Part shown: piece after piece, positions 8,945 to 17,540 of the stretch
How positions within the stretch are numbered: the first letter of the stretch is position 1
Layout of the letters: every line of letters begins with the position of its first letter
Source of the DNA: Dethiosulfatibacter aminovorans DSM 17477
GTDB taxonomy: Bacteria; Bacillota; Clostridia; Tissierellales; Dethiosulfatibacteraceae
Assembly (NCBI RefSeq): GCF_900142005.1
Contig: NZ_FQZL01000017.1
Span: 16,623-80,622 of the forward strand
Reading direction: 5' to 3'
Length of the DNA: 64,000 nt
Notes under the pieces: generated by a model
The model's input: the letters and a program-made list of their open reading frames with translations, nothing else
Databases searched by the model: none
Told to the model about the DNA's origin: nothing
Made by a program: the position numbers and the translations under genes

Positions 8945-11518
8945 CTACTTTGAATAAAATATCCGGATTGCAACAGTTGCCGCTTCTGCCCGGTTCAGTG
9001 TGTTGTCGCCTTTGAACTCGCCGTCGGTGTAACCGGTCAATATGCCCAAACTGTATGCCTTCAGGACATAATCCTTGTAATAGCTGGGAATGGTATCAAA
9101 GTCCTTGATTATATATTTGTAGTATTCTTCGTTTTCAACTTGCATCGTTCCTTGGGGGTCTATCGCCCTTACCGCTATTTTGGCCATCTCGTTTCTTGTT
9201 ATGCCCAGGTCGAGAATAGACTCTGGAAACTCGTTGGAATCCAGAAGGTTCAGCTCTTGGCTTTTTGCCATTCTCACATAGTTCATGGACCAGTGCTCGC
9301 CGGTGGCGTTTTCAAGGCTATAGCCCATGCCTCCGACAATGAGCTTGATAAACTCTCCGCGTTTCATTGTTAGAGAAGGTCCGAAACTGCCGTCGGGATA
9401 ACCGCTGATACCTCCGAGTGTTATGAGCTCGGAGACGGATTCATAGAACCAGTCCGTAGGCGTCATGTCGTAAAATTCCGATTTCTCTTTGGCAGGCACC
9501 ATGGCGTCCCCTATAGGCTCGAAGATATATCCTTTGGCACTGGCAAGGGCTTCTGCTTTCGAACCTGTATTCCCGTAGATTGTGAGGTTTGCTGCAGCCG
9601 TTCGGTTGTTTAAAAAGACATCTTGGTCAAGGGTCAAAACGCTTCCGGGAATTCTTGCGCTTGTCAGGGGACTGTAACCGAAGGCACCTTTTCCAATGCT
9701 TGTAACGCTGTTGGGAATTGTTATGTCGGTCAATTCGTTTGAGTAAAATGCATACTCGGCAATATTTTCGACACTGCTGCCTAGGGTCAGGCTGACAAGG
9801 CGGTTGTAGTAGAAGGCGTGGTGTTCAATTGTAGTGACTCCGTTTCCTATGGCAGCATTGGCAAGAACCACATTTCCGGAAAATGCGTAGGCCCTTATGA
9901 TTTCAACGCTGTCGGGTATTACGACTCCGGTTATGTGTTTCTGGTAAAATGCATATTCTCCTATGCTTGTGACAGTCTTGCCTCCTATGGATGAAGGTAT
10001 GGTGACGGAAACCTGTTCCTGACCGGTATATTCGGTGATTTCAATTCCCTGTCCATCGCCTGCAGCTTCGTAGTTATAGTTTTGTTCAATTGTTTCATCA
10101 GGTATGATTGGTTCAACAGGTTCAATAGGTTCAACAGGTTCGATCGGCACATCGGGTTCAATAGGTAAAGTAGGATCAACCGGCTCGACTGGTTCGACTG
10201 GTTCAATCGGTTCAAGGGGATCGACTGTTTCGCTGATTGGAACAAAAGCATAACCCTTGTTTATAGCCAGCGTCTCGGCGGAGGAGCCGGATTCTCCGTA
10301 TATTGTCAGTCCTTCAGGATTGCCGTCGAATGCAGTGTCAAATATTGAGAATGTACTTGTATGAAAGGTCACTGAAGTCAGACTGTTGTCCTTGAATGCT
10401 GAACCGCCTATGCTGGTTACGCTGTCAGGGATTGAAACTTCAGTCAACATATTGTTCTTGAAGGAATGCTCTCCGATGTCGGTGACACCGTCTTCGATTG
10501 TCAGGCTGGTAAGTTTGTTGGACTGGAATGCAAAGCTTCCTATCGTGTCGACATTGCCGGGGATTGTTAGGCTTTCCAGCTCATTGTTTGAAAATGCACC
10601 GTAGCCTATGGTTTTGACACTACTGCCCAGTGACAGGCTGCTGATACTGTTGCCGTTGTATGCATATTTGCCTATGCTTGTTATATTGTCGGGTATGGCA
10701 ACATCTGTAAGGCCGCCATACTCAAAGGTTCTCTCTCCGATGCTTGTTACGGGAAGAGTTGCTATTTTATCTGGAATTACAATGGATTCCGATGAACCGG
10801 AATAGTCTGTGATTTCGACAGACGTATCCTCTTCTATAAGCTGATATCCGCAGTAGTTGTACCCCTTATTGTTGGCATAGGTCTCTCCTGCTGATTCCTG
10901 GCCGAAGAAGGTCATGTTGTCGGGGTTGCCGTTAAAGGCATTAAGTGAAATTCCTCCAATATCTGCATGCCAAACTACTGATGTCAGTTTGTTGTTATAA
11001 AATGCATAGTCATTGATGGACAATATATTGGTGGGTATTGTGAAGTTGGTCAAGAGATTGTTTTCAAATACGCTGGTATTGATATAGGTGATATTGCTTG
11101 ATATATATATGCCGGTCAACTTGTTGTCTTTGAATGCACCGCGGCCTAAAAAAGTCACGCTGTCCGGTATGGTGATACTCTCAAGTTCATTGTTTGAAAA
11201 TGCAAAATTATATATTTTATTTATACCGTAGGGTATCACAACGCTTGTCAGATTTTCGTTAGAGAATGCATAATCATCAATGCGGGTGACCTTTTTATCC
11301 TTCTTGAATATCAGGCCCGTGCTGATTTTGCTGGGTATTACGATATCGCCTCCCGACCCTGTGTAGCCGGTTATTTCTATTTCCGTATCGTCGTTGAACA
11401 ATTCGTATTCAAAATCACCGTAGCTATCGGCCTCAGCTTCATTCATTGGAATAGCCGCTAAAATTATGAGAATTATTACAACTGTCAGCAAAATTCTTTT
11501 CATTTTACTTGTTTCCAT
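8945..11518 (-). CDS. Secreted BspA-type leucine-rich-repeat protein with SLH anchors
   Basis: 857 residues. Residues 1-30 form a signal peptide ending AEA-DS. Two blocks of BspA/Treponema-type LRRs (units like LTSVVIPYGINKI, LESITIPDSVTFLG) occupy about 35-425 and 485-680, joined by a Pro/Glu/Val linker of repeated P-[IV]-E-P units (about 430-475). The last 170 residues hold about three SLH modules (FYDMTPTDWFYESVSELITL, GYPDGSFGP, GYTDGEFKGDNTLNRAEAA), which bind pyruvylated wall polysaccharide. It is therefore a surface-layer-associated adhesin or binding protein; the ligand is unknown. The ATG at 11518 is seven bases from GGAGGG. It stands alone. Confidence 0.9.
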   Translation of the reverse strand: METSKMKRILLTVVIILIILAAIPMNEAEADSYGDFEYELFNDDTEIEITGYTGSGGDIVIPSKISTGLIFKKDKKVTRIDDYAFSNENLTSVVIPYGINKIYNFAFSNNELESITIPDSVTFLGRGAFKDNKLTGIYISSNITYINTSVFENNLLTNFTIPTNILSINDYAFYNNKLTSVVWHADIGGISLNAFNGNPDNMTFFGQESAGETYANNKGYNYCGYQLIEEDTSVEITDYSGSSESIVIPDKIATLPVTSIGERTFEYGGLTDVAIPDNITSIGKYAYNGNSISSLSLGSSVKTIGYGAFSNNELESLTIPGNVDTIGSFAFQSNKLTSLTIEDGVTDIGEHSFKNNMLTEVSIPDSVTSIGGSAFKDNSLTSVTFHTSTFSIFDTAFDGNPEGLTIYGESGSSAETLAINKGYAFVPISETVDPLEPIEPVEPVEPVDPTLPIEPDVPIEPVEPIEPVEPIIPDETIEQNYNYEAAGDGQGIEITEYTGQEQVSVTIPSSIGGKTVTSIGEYAFYQKHITGVVIPDSVEIIRAYAFSGNVVLANAAIGNGVTTIEHHAFYYNRLVSLTLGSSVENIAEYAFYSNELTDITIPNSVTSIGKGAFGYSPLTSARIPGSVLTLDQDVFLNNRTAAANLTIYGNTGSKAEALASAKGYIFEPIGDAMVPAKEKSEFYDMTPTDWFYESVSELITLGGISGYPDGSFGPSLTMKRGEFIKLIVGGMGYSLENATGEHWSMNYVRMAKSQELNLLDSNEFPESILDLGITRNEMAKIAVRAIDPQGTMQVENEEYYKYIIKDFDTIPSYYKDYVLKAYSLGILTGYTDGEFKGDNTLNRAEAATVAIRIFYSK
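10100..10230. repeat. Short tandem repeat encoding a Pro-rich linker
   Basis: Degenerate 9- and 18-base units based on GGTTCAACA / GGTTCAATA / GGTTCGACT, reading P-[IV]-E or P-V-D in the LRR/SLH gene. The linker separates the two LRR blocks. Repeats like this can change length by slippage, always in frame because the unit is a multiple of three. Confidence 0.8.
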
Positions 11519-11710
11519 TTGTTTTCCCTCCTCTCAATTCAATTATACTACTTTATGAAATCAAAATAAAACCTTTGAATGAAACCGCCCAGCATCCATT
11601 TTCTTAATATATGTGTCAAGCCAGCAGAGTGAAAGCAAATATGATAATTCTTGAACGGATCATCATTATACAATAACATACACAAATCAATACAATATTT
11701 TCAACAAATA

Positions 11711-11765
11711 ATCAAACCCGCCAGATTTTAACTTCTATGAAGTCTAAAGTCTTGGCGGGTTTGAT
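11711..11765 (-). terminator. Terminator of the symporter gene
   Basis: Long hairpin with a 13-bp perfect outer stem (ATCAAACCCGCCA / TGGCGGGTTTGAT) and a T-rich run on the minus-strand side, 38 bases past the alsT-like stop. The rest of 11519-11803 is AT-rich upstream sequence of the LRR gene with no other clear feature. Confidence 0.7.
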
Positions 11766-11803
11766 TTTACTGTATGTTTTTTGCAGTGTTGTTTCCGGAA
11801 TCT

Positions 11804-13168
11804 TTACATGACGTCCTTCTTGTCAATAGTATTTGTGAAGAAGTCTTCTTTCTCCTTAACGACCATTTTGCTAAGGAATATGAGACCTATCAGGTTTGGT
11901 ATTGCCATAAGTCCATTGGCGGTGTCTGCCAGTGCCCAAACAAACTCCAGACCTCCGACTGAACCGATTACTATGAATACAATCCAGAGCACTCTGATTG
12001 GAATGATACTCTTTGTTCCGAACAGGTATTCGCCGGCTCTTTCACAGTAGTAGTTTGCTGAAATGAGACAGCTGTATCCGAAGAGCATTGCTGAAATGAC
12101 AACTATGTATCCTCCGAAGTCTCCTGGCAGTGCAGTTGCAAAAGCCCTCATTGTCAAAGCTGCACCAGATACTCCTGTTGTCCATTCGCCTGAAACTATT
12201 ATTGCAAGACCTGTAATTGTACAGATGAGCATGGTGTCTACAAATACCTCTGCAACACCCCAGAGTCCCTGTCTTGAAGGATGATCTGTAATAGCACTAC
12301 TGTGTATTATTGGGGAACTACCCATTCCTGCTTCATTTGAGAACATTCCTCTTGCTGTTCCTATTGTCATCATCCTTGCAACAGTTGCACCTGCAAATCC
12401 TCCTGTAGCTGCGGCAGGCTTGAATGCATATGTGAAGATTGTTGCGAATGCAGAAGGTATCTCAGAGATGTTTATTACGATTATTGCAAGACCTGCAACA
12501 AGGTAGATTCCACCCATGAACGGTGTAAGAAATTCACATACCTCTCCGATTCTCTTTATACCGCCGAGTACAACAATTCCTGTAATAACAGCCAGGAATA
12601 TACCTGTATAGAGAGGATTTATCCCCCATTGCTCTTGTACTGACAATGCAATAGTATTGGTATCGACTATGGCTCCGATGATGAAATAGGTTGCTATTAC
12701 CATTAAGCTGAAGAAGATTCCCATCCATTTCTGTTTCAATCCATTTGTCAGGTAATACATTGCTCCACCTGCGAAGCTGCCGTCTTTTCTCTTTTCGCGA
12801 TACTTTATACCCAGAGTTATTTCCGAGAATTTTGTAGCCATGCCGAAAAATGCCGACACCCACATCCAGAAGATTGCTCCTGGTCCTCCAATGGCTATTG
12901 CAGTTGCAACTCCGGCTATATTTCCCGTACCGACAACTGCTGCAATTGCAGTAAGACCTGCCTGGCCCGGACTGATTTCACCCTCTCCTTCGACTTTCTT
13001 GTGAAACATCTTTCCTAGAGTTTCCTTCATTATTGCCTTGAAATATCTTACCTGCAAGAATTTCAGTCTGATTGAAAGATATATACCGGTTCCTATCAAA
13101 AGAAGTATCATGTATGGTCCCCATACGAGACCATTAATCGTATCATTAATGTTATTTATTAGATCCAT
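11804..13168 (-). CDS. alsT: Alanine/glycine:cation symporter (AGCS family)
   Basis: 454 residues, the usual size, with about ten membrane spans. The family signature GTGNIAGVATAIAIGGPG and the following WMWVSAFFGMATKFSE segment are intact (about residues 82-115). Proteins of this family import alanine or glycine with sodium or protons. The ATG follows GGAGGTAG. Upstream on the same strand lies a sigma-54-type promoter (13285-13301) and, beyond a terminator, an NtrC-like response regulator with its sensor kinase. This implies regulated uptake as part of amino-acid fermentation; that link is inferred from position and promoter type. Confidence 0.9.
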   Translation of the reverse strand: MDLINNINDTINGLVWGPYMILLLIGTGIYLSIRLKFLQVRYFKAIMKETLGKMFHKKVEGEGEISPGQAGLTAIAAVVGTGNIAGVATAIAIGGPGAIFWMWVSAFFGMATKFSEITLGIKYREKRKDGSFAGGAMYYLTNGLKQKWMGIFFSLMVIATYFIIGAIVDTNTIALSVQEQWGINPLYTGIFLAVITGIVVLGGIKRIGEVCEFLTPFMGGIYLVAGLAIIVINISEIPSAFATIFTYAFKPAAATGGFAGATVARMMTIGTARGMFSNEAGMGSSPIIHSSAITDHPSRQGLWGVAEVFVDTMLICTITGLAIIVSGEWTTGVSGAALTMRAFATALPGDFGGYIVVISAMLFGYSCLISANYYCERAGEYLFGTKSIIPIRVLWIVFIVIGSVGGLEFVWALADTANGLMAIPNLIGLIFLSKMVVKEKEDFFTNTIDKKDVM

Positions 13169-13284
13169 AAACTACCTCCGATTTTGATTTGTATGATTCC
13201 TGAATTTCTCTATTTCTTCAATCTTTAGATTTTTAGCCTGCATACACCATTTTGACCAGCTCCTTTCATTTTCTTTATAGTAAG

Positions 13285-13301
13285 TGCAATAATGATACCA
13301 A
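13285..13301 (-). promoter_or_regulatory. Sigma-54 (-24/-12) promoter for the symporter
   Basis: The minus strand reads TTGGTATCATTATTGCA: GG and GC with exactly ten bases between, fitting YTGGYRYRN4TTGCW with one mismatch. Transcription would start near 13273, giving a leader of about 105 bases before the alsT ATG. The adjacent regulator carries a GAFTGA motif, as needed to contact sigma-54. Seen: spacing and consensus. Inferred: use in the cell. Confidence 0.65.
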
Positions 13302-13357
13302 TATTGCATTTTATGCTGAATTTCATGAAAGGCTGTTTTTGCAATTGCTGCACAAAT

Positions 13358-13399
13358 AAAAAAACTTCTGCAGATTATTAAAATCTGAGAAGTTTTTTT
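13358..13399 (-). terminator. Terminator of the response-regulator gene
   Basis: A7 and T7 flank a stem (ACTTCTCAGATT with AATCTGCAGAAGT, one mismatched position). On the minus strand the T-run follows the stem. It lies 45-86 bases past the regulator stop and separates that gene from the sigma-54 promoter of alsT. Confidence 0.8.
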
Positions 13400-13404
13400 C
13401 ACAT

Positions 13405-13444
13405 GTGCAATTTATTTCACAGTCATGTGGGTAATAAATTGCAC
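13405..13444. promoter_or_regulatory. Putative enhancer (UAS) palindrome for the NtrC-like regulator
   Basis: A perfect 12-bp inverted repeat, GTGCAATTTATT and AATAAATTGCAC, with a 16-base interval that itself contains CACA-GTCA-TGTG. It sits about 105 bp upstream of the -24 element on the symporter side, a normal distance for an activator site of the sigma-54 system, and touches the regulator stop codon. It could instead be part of the transcript end. Confidence 0.5.
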
Positions 13445-14802
13445 TACTTCAAGCTGTATTCGCTTATTTTATTGAATAGCTGCCTCCTGCTGATGCCCAG
13501 TTGTCTTGCACTTTCGGATACATTGTATTCGCAGATTTCCAGCACCTTTTTGATATAATTGGATTCGGCTTCCTTCCTGATTTCCCTTAGGGGGACAATT
13601 TCTTTGTCCAGCTTGCTGACATCTTTGTTGTTGTCGCTTGATGTCTCCAAAAGGTCTGAAAGTCTCAGGATTCCATCTTCAGTCAGGACGACCAGCCTTT
13701 CCGTCATGTTTTTGAGTTCCCTGATATTTCCCGGGAAATCATATTGATTTAAATGATTGATAATTGCTTCATCGATATCGATTATATCCTTATCAAGTTC
13801 CAGACTGTATTTCCTGACAAAATAGTAGAACAGGCTTTGGATGTCCTCTCTTCTTTTTCTCAAGGGAGGAACATTTATCGTTATTGTGCTTAATCTGTAG
13901 TAAAGGTCGTCCCGGAAAGTCCCGTTTTCTATTTCTTCCGTCAGGTTTTTGTTGGTCGCGGTAATCAATCTGAAATCTATATCGATGACCTTGTTGCTGC
14001 CTATGCGTTCGATTTTCTTGCTCTCAATTGCCTTCAGGAGCTTTGACTGTGCACTGAATGAAATGTTGCCGATTTCATCTAGAAACAGAACTCCCTTGTC
14101 GGCCAGTTCAAACCTTCCTATTCTTCTGTCAACGGCACCAGTGAAAGCCCCTTTTTCATGGCCGAAGAACTCGGATTCGAACAGGGTGTCTGAAAAGCCG
14201 TGGCAGTTTACATCGACAAATGTCAAATCCTTTCTGTCGCTGTTCTTGTGGATGTATTTTGCTATGACTTCCTTGCCGACACCTGATTCACCAAGAATCA
14301 GAATGTTGGAATTGCTCTGTGCAGCCTTCTTTGCGATTTGAAGGGTTTTTCTATACGTCCTGCTTTTCGTTTCGAGATAGAAATCTGAAATGATGCCAAG
14401 ATTTTTTGTTGTTTTGCTTTCCTTTTCAAGGTCCTTTAGTTGTATTACCTTTCTGACTTCGCTCAACAGTTCGTCAGGATTGTGGGACTTGATGAAATAT
14501 GAGAAGGCTCCTTCCTTCATTGCATGGACAGCGTTCTCGATAGATCCGTATCCGGTAATGATTATTACTTCAATCTTGTTGTTTAGATATTTTATTCTGC
14601 GCAGCAGTTCGATGCCATCCATGCCGTCCATTATCAAGTCGGTCAGCACAAGGTCATATTCGGTATTTTGTATCTTCTCCAGGGCGTTTTCTCCCGAATC
14701 TGCCGTGTCAACGGCAAAGCCGCTTTCTTCAAGTATCAATTTCAGAACATCTCTGTATTCCATCTGGTCGTCTACAACCAGAATGCTAAATTCTTTAATC
14801 AT
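13444..14802 (-). CDS. NtrC-family sigma-54-dependent response regulator
   Basis: 452 residues from the ATG at 14802, which follows GAGGGAGGGCCT; an upstream in-frame ATG would overlap the kinase gene and lacks such a site. Domains: receiver 1-115 with phospho-acceptor Asp55; sigma-54-interacting AAA+ domain about 140-375 with Walker A GESGVGKE, the GAFTGA loop and LFLDEIGN; C-terminal Fis-type HTH (SESARQLGISRRQLFNKI). It activates transcription by remodelling sigma-54 polymerase. The kinase gene ends ten bases upstream, so they form one operon. A -24/-12 promoter ahead of the neighbouring symporter is the probable target. Confidence 0.92.
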   Translation of the reverse strand: MIKEFSILVVDDQMEYRDVLKLILEESGFAVDTADSGENALEKIQNTEYDLVLTDLIMDGMDGIELLRRIKYLNNKIEVIIITGYGSIENAVHAMKEGAFSYFIKSHNPDELLSEVRKVIQLKDLEKESKTTKNLGIISDFYLETKSRTYRKTLQIAKKAAQSNSNILILGESGVGKEVIAKYIHKNSDRKDLTFVDVNCHGFSDTLFESEFFGHEKGAFTGAVDRRIGRFELADKGVLFLDEIGNISFSAQSKLLKAIESKKIERIGSNKVIDIDFRLITATNKNLTEEIENGTFRDDLYYRLSTITINVPPLRKRREDIQSLFYYFVRKYSLELDKDIIDIDEAIINHLNQYDFPGNIRELKNMTERLVVLTEDGILRLSDLLETSSDNNKDVSKLDKEIVPLREIRKEAESNYIKKVLEICEYNVSESARQLGISRRQLFNKISEYSLK

Positions 14803-14812
14803 AGGCCCTCCC

Positions 14813-16828
14813 TCAAACCGCAGATAATGCCGGAAGCTCCAGTGTAAATGTAGTTCCAACATTGACTTCGCTTTCAACTTTTATATTGCCGCCGTTTTTT
14901 TCTATTTCATTATATACTATATACAAGCCCAAGCCTGTTCCTTTGCCTTTAAGTTTTTTTGTATAGAAAGGGTTGAATATGGAATTGATGGATTCCTTGT
15001 CTATTCCAATTCCTGTATCTATGCATTTGAATACTAATCCGTCGTCGCATTTTTCGGCACTTAAAGTCAATGTTCCTCCCTCAGGCATTGCATCGCTGGC
15101 ATTGCCGATAAGGTTGATGATTATGTGCTTGAAGGATTCTCTGTTGATCACAATGTTCAAATCATCGCTGCATATGACTTTGCAGTCGATATTGTTCTTT
15201 TCGAAAAAGCTTCTTTCCAGGTTTACAATATCTTCAATGAACTCCTGTATGTTCGTATCTTCGTTCTTGTCTCCGAAGATTCTTGAAAAGTTCAACAGGT
15301 TGTCTATTATGCTGCTGGTTCTTTCTACGGAATCTTCAATTACATCAAGGGCTTTTCTGGTCACTTCATCATTCTTGCTGACCTTTTTTTCGATGAGGTA
15401 GGCATAGTTTCTTATTAGTCCAAGGGGATTTCTTATTTCATGAGCAACACCGGATGCAAGCTGACCTATGGCAGCCATTTTTGAAGAATGGAGCATCTGG
15501 TTTTCCATTATCCGTTCTTTTGTGATGTCCTCGACCATCATAATAACCCTGTTCAGTTCAAGGCTGTTCTTCTTGAATGGGAAAGTCTTCACATTGTAAA
15601 TACGCCCTTTTATATTGGCTTCCTTGATGAGGCCTTCCTTTCTTATCAGAGTTTCTTTGATAATGCTTTTAATTTTGTCGGATATTTCAGTATCAAAGAA
15701 TTCATAAAGCTTTCTGCCTGATATTGTATCATTGTCCAGATTTATATAATCCATAAAGGCTGCATTTACATCCATTATCTCTCCGTCATTGTCCAATACG
15801 AAAATATATTCGGTAATGCTGTCGAAGGTGATTCGGAGCTTTTCCCTGCTGACTGTCAGTTCTTCCGTTCTCAAGTCAACCTGGTACTTGAGGGATCGGT
15901 TCCATCTATATGATATGTACATGGTAATGAAGATTATTACGAAAAAAATCATAGTCAGGAGTATTATGATTTCACTTATGCTTTCTTTCTTTAAGTCGCC
16001 TGATAGGCCAAACCATTTTTGCTGTATCAGCGGTATGGTCTGCTTGTTTTCAAGCCTTCGTATACCTTTATTGAGAATGCTAAGAAGAATGCTGTTTCCT
16101 TTTTTGACTGCAAGAACAACTTCTGATTCATATACTGCATTGTCAAGGGTCTTGATGTTATTGTACAGATTGTGCTTCTTGATGTAGTAGGATATATTCG
16201 GTTCATCCCCGAGGACGGCATCGGCATTTCCCTTTAGTATTTCTTTTATGGCTTCTTCGATGTTGTCCGTATATATGAAGTTGATGTCCTGAACTCTTTC
16301 CTTCAGAAATTCAACACCGTAATCGGATCGGGGTATGGCCACAGTCCTGCCTCTAAGATCCTGTATCGTTTTTATTTCTTCATTGTCACTATTTACGATC
16401 AATATGCTTTTGAGTGTATATATGGGTTCTGAGAAATCGAATATTTTTCCTCTTTCCTTTGAAGGGAACATGTCGCAGAAATCCGTTTCGCCTGCAGCCA
16501 GCTTGTTTAAAGCTTCTTCCCATACATATGACTTGGTTTTTATTTCATTTCCTATTTCCAGGGACATGGCATTTACGTAGTCTATGGTGAATCCTGTGTA
16601 TTGTGATGTTTCCTCATCGACAAACATCAAAGGTGGGGAATTTTCATCTGCACCGTATATCAGCTCTCCCTTGTTTTCAAGCCAGATCTGTTCCTCCGTA
16701 CTGAGGTCGTCGTTCTTCAACAGATCGGAAGTTATGAACTGTCCGAGCCTTGTCTGAAAAAGGACATTCAAAGATATGAAGAGAATAAAGACGCCGATGG
16801 CAATTAGAATTGCTTTCTTGTTATTCAT
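14813..16828 (-). CDS. Sensor histidine kinase with periplasmic-type SBP_bac_3 sensor domain
   Basis: 671 residues. A membrane anchor (about 7-27) is followed by an extracytoplasmic solute-binding-protein family 3 domain (about 50-270; TDFCDMFPSKERGKIFDFS is typical), a second membrane segment (about 282-305), a PAS domain (about 330-440), the dimerisation helix with phospho-acceptor His463 (HEIRNP) and a HATPase domain (NASDAMPEGG, DTGIGI, GKGTGLGLYIV). SBP_3 domains bind amino acids, so an amino acid outside the cell is the likely signal. It is the partner of the NtrC-like regulator next to it. The ATG is at 16828; the ribosome site upstream (GGAGCC) is moderate. Confidence 0.9.
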   Translation of the reverse strand: MNNKKAILIAIGVFILFISLNVLFQTRLGQFITSDLLKNDDLSTEEQIWLENKGELIYGADENSPPLMFVDEETSQYTGFTIDYVNAMSLEIGNEIKTKSYVWEEALNKLAAGETDFCDMFPSKERGKIFDFSEPIYTLKSILIVNSDNEEIKTIQDLRGRTVAIPRSDYGVEFLKERVQDINFIYTDNIEEAIKEILKGNADAVLGDEPNISYYIKKHNLYNNIKTLDNAVYESEVVLAVKKGNSILLSILNKGIRRLENKQTIPLIQQKWFGLSGDLKKESISEIIILLTMIFFVIIFITMYISYRWNRSLKYQVDLRTEELTVSREKLRITFDSITEYIFVLDNDGEIMDVNAAFMDYINLDNDTISGRKLYEFFDTEISDKIKSIIKETLIRKEGLIKEANIKGRIYNVKTFPFKKNSLELNRVIMMVEDITKERIMENQMLHSSKMAAIGQLASGVAHEIRNPLGLIRNYAYLIEKKVSKNDEVTRKALDVIEDSVERTSSIIDNLLNFSRIFGDKNEDTNIQEFIEDIVNLERSFFEKNNIDCKVICSDDLNIVINRESFKHIIINLIGNASDAMPEGGTLTLSAEKCDDGLVFKCIDTGIGIDKESINSIFNPFYTKKLKGKGTGLGLYIVYNEIEKNGGNIKVESEVNVGTTFTLELPALSAV

Positions 16829-16891
16829 ATGGGCTCCTGAGATAAACGTTATCCCTACAATAATAACATATATTTTGGGGAAATGAAATCA

Positions 16892-16930
16892 AATGAAGCC
16901 TTTCTGTAGACTTAACAGAAAGGCTTCATT
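16892..16930 (-). terminator. Strong terminator of the methyltransferase operon
   Basis: A perfect 16-bp stem (AATGAAGCCTTTCTGT and its complement) with a 7-base loop begins five bases after the methyltransferase stop; on the minus strand it is followed by a T-rich stretch. It also lies upstream of the kinase gene on the same strand and so insulates the two operons. Confidence 0.8.
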
Positions 16931-16935
16931 CAATT

Positions 16936-17538
16936 TTATGTCTTATTTAATTGTTTCGAACCTATCAATATCATATACAGCTCGTCGTTTTCAAATCTTT
17001 CCAACACATTAATGTTGGAATTTTTGAATATTGCAGACAGGCTATCTACAGACATCAGTTTGTGGTTTTCAACTTCCGTACCTGCCCGTTTGTGGATCTT
17101 GTTGATTCGCTCCCTGCCAAGGGAGTGGAAGATAACAAGCTTTCCGCCATTTTTGAGATTATTTGGTGACAGTTTTTTAACAGTACCCAGTCCGTCTTTT
17201 AAGTGTGGAAACATATTGAACAATATGATTGAATCATATTTGGATGAAGAATCTGCAGTTTCAACATCTTCATTCAGATAGGTGATATTTTCACTGCAAT
17301 ATTTAGACTTGGCTATTTTCAACATGTTTTTTGATGAATCAACGGCTGTTATTTGACCTGTAGATCCAATTCTTTCCTGCAGATATGGAATCAGTATGCC
17401 TGTTCCAGTTCCGACATCCAATATGTTGGAGCCTTTGTTCACAGCTGCCTTATCAAGAGCCAGGGATATCTTCTTCTTGTCAATTATATTTCTTGAATCC
17501 CAGTTGCCAGCAATTCTGTCAAAAAATGCTGCGCTCAT
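16936..17538 (-). CDS. Class I SAM-dependent methyltransferase
   Basis: 200 residues from the ATG at 17538, two bases after the stop of the ferredoxin gene and preceded by GGAAG. The N-terminus FFDRIAGNWDSR and motif I ILDVGTGTGILIPYL (about residues 35-49), then an acidic residue in TAVDSS, place it in the Methyltransf_11/25 group of class I enzymes. The substrate cannot be read; similar proteins act on small molecules, quinones or metals/metalloids. It is the last gene of an operon with a Cys-rich ferredoxin and a YjiH-like membrane protein, which suggests a joint redox/methylation task. That grouping, and not the enzyme alone, is the interesting point. Confidence 0.8.
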   Translation of the reverse strand: MSAAFFDRIAGNWDSRNIIDKKKISLALDKAAVNKGSNILDVGTGTGILIPYLQERIGSTGQITAVDSSKNMLKIAKSKYCSENITYLNEDVETADSSSKYDSIILFNMFPHLKDGLGTVKKLSPNNLKNGGKLVIFHSLGRERINKIHKRAGTEVENHKLMSVDSLSAIFKNSNINVLERFENDELYMILIGSKQLNKT

Positions 17539-17540
17539 GT

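Noticed and set aside
10100..10230. Repeat array considered as CRISPR
   Set aside because: Units are 9 bases without unique spacers and are in frame within a protein linker.
13172..13402. Open frame of 76 residues on the minus strand between the response regulator and alsT
   Set aside because: It runs through the regulator terminator and the sigma-54 promoter, has no ribosome binding site and an odd composition (many Lys, Tyr and His); best read as non-coding control DNA.
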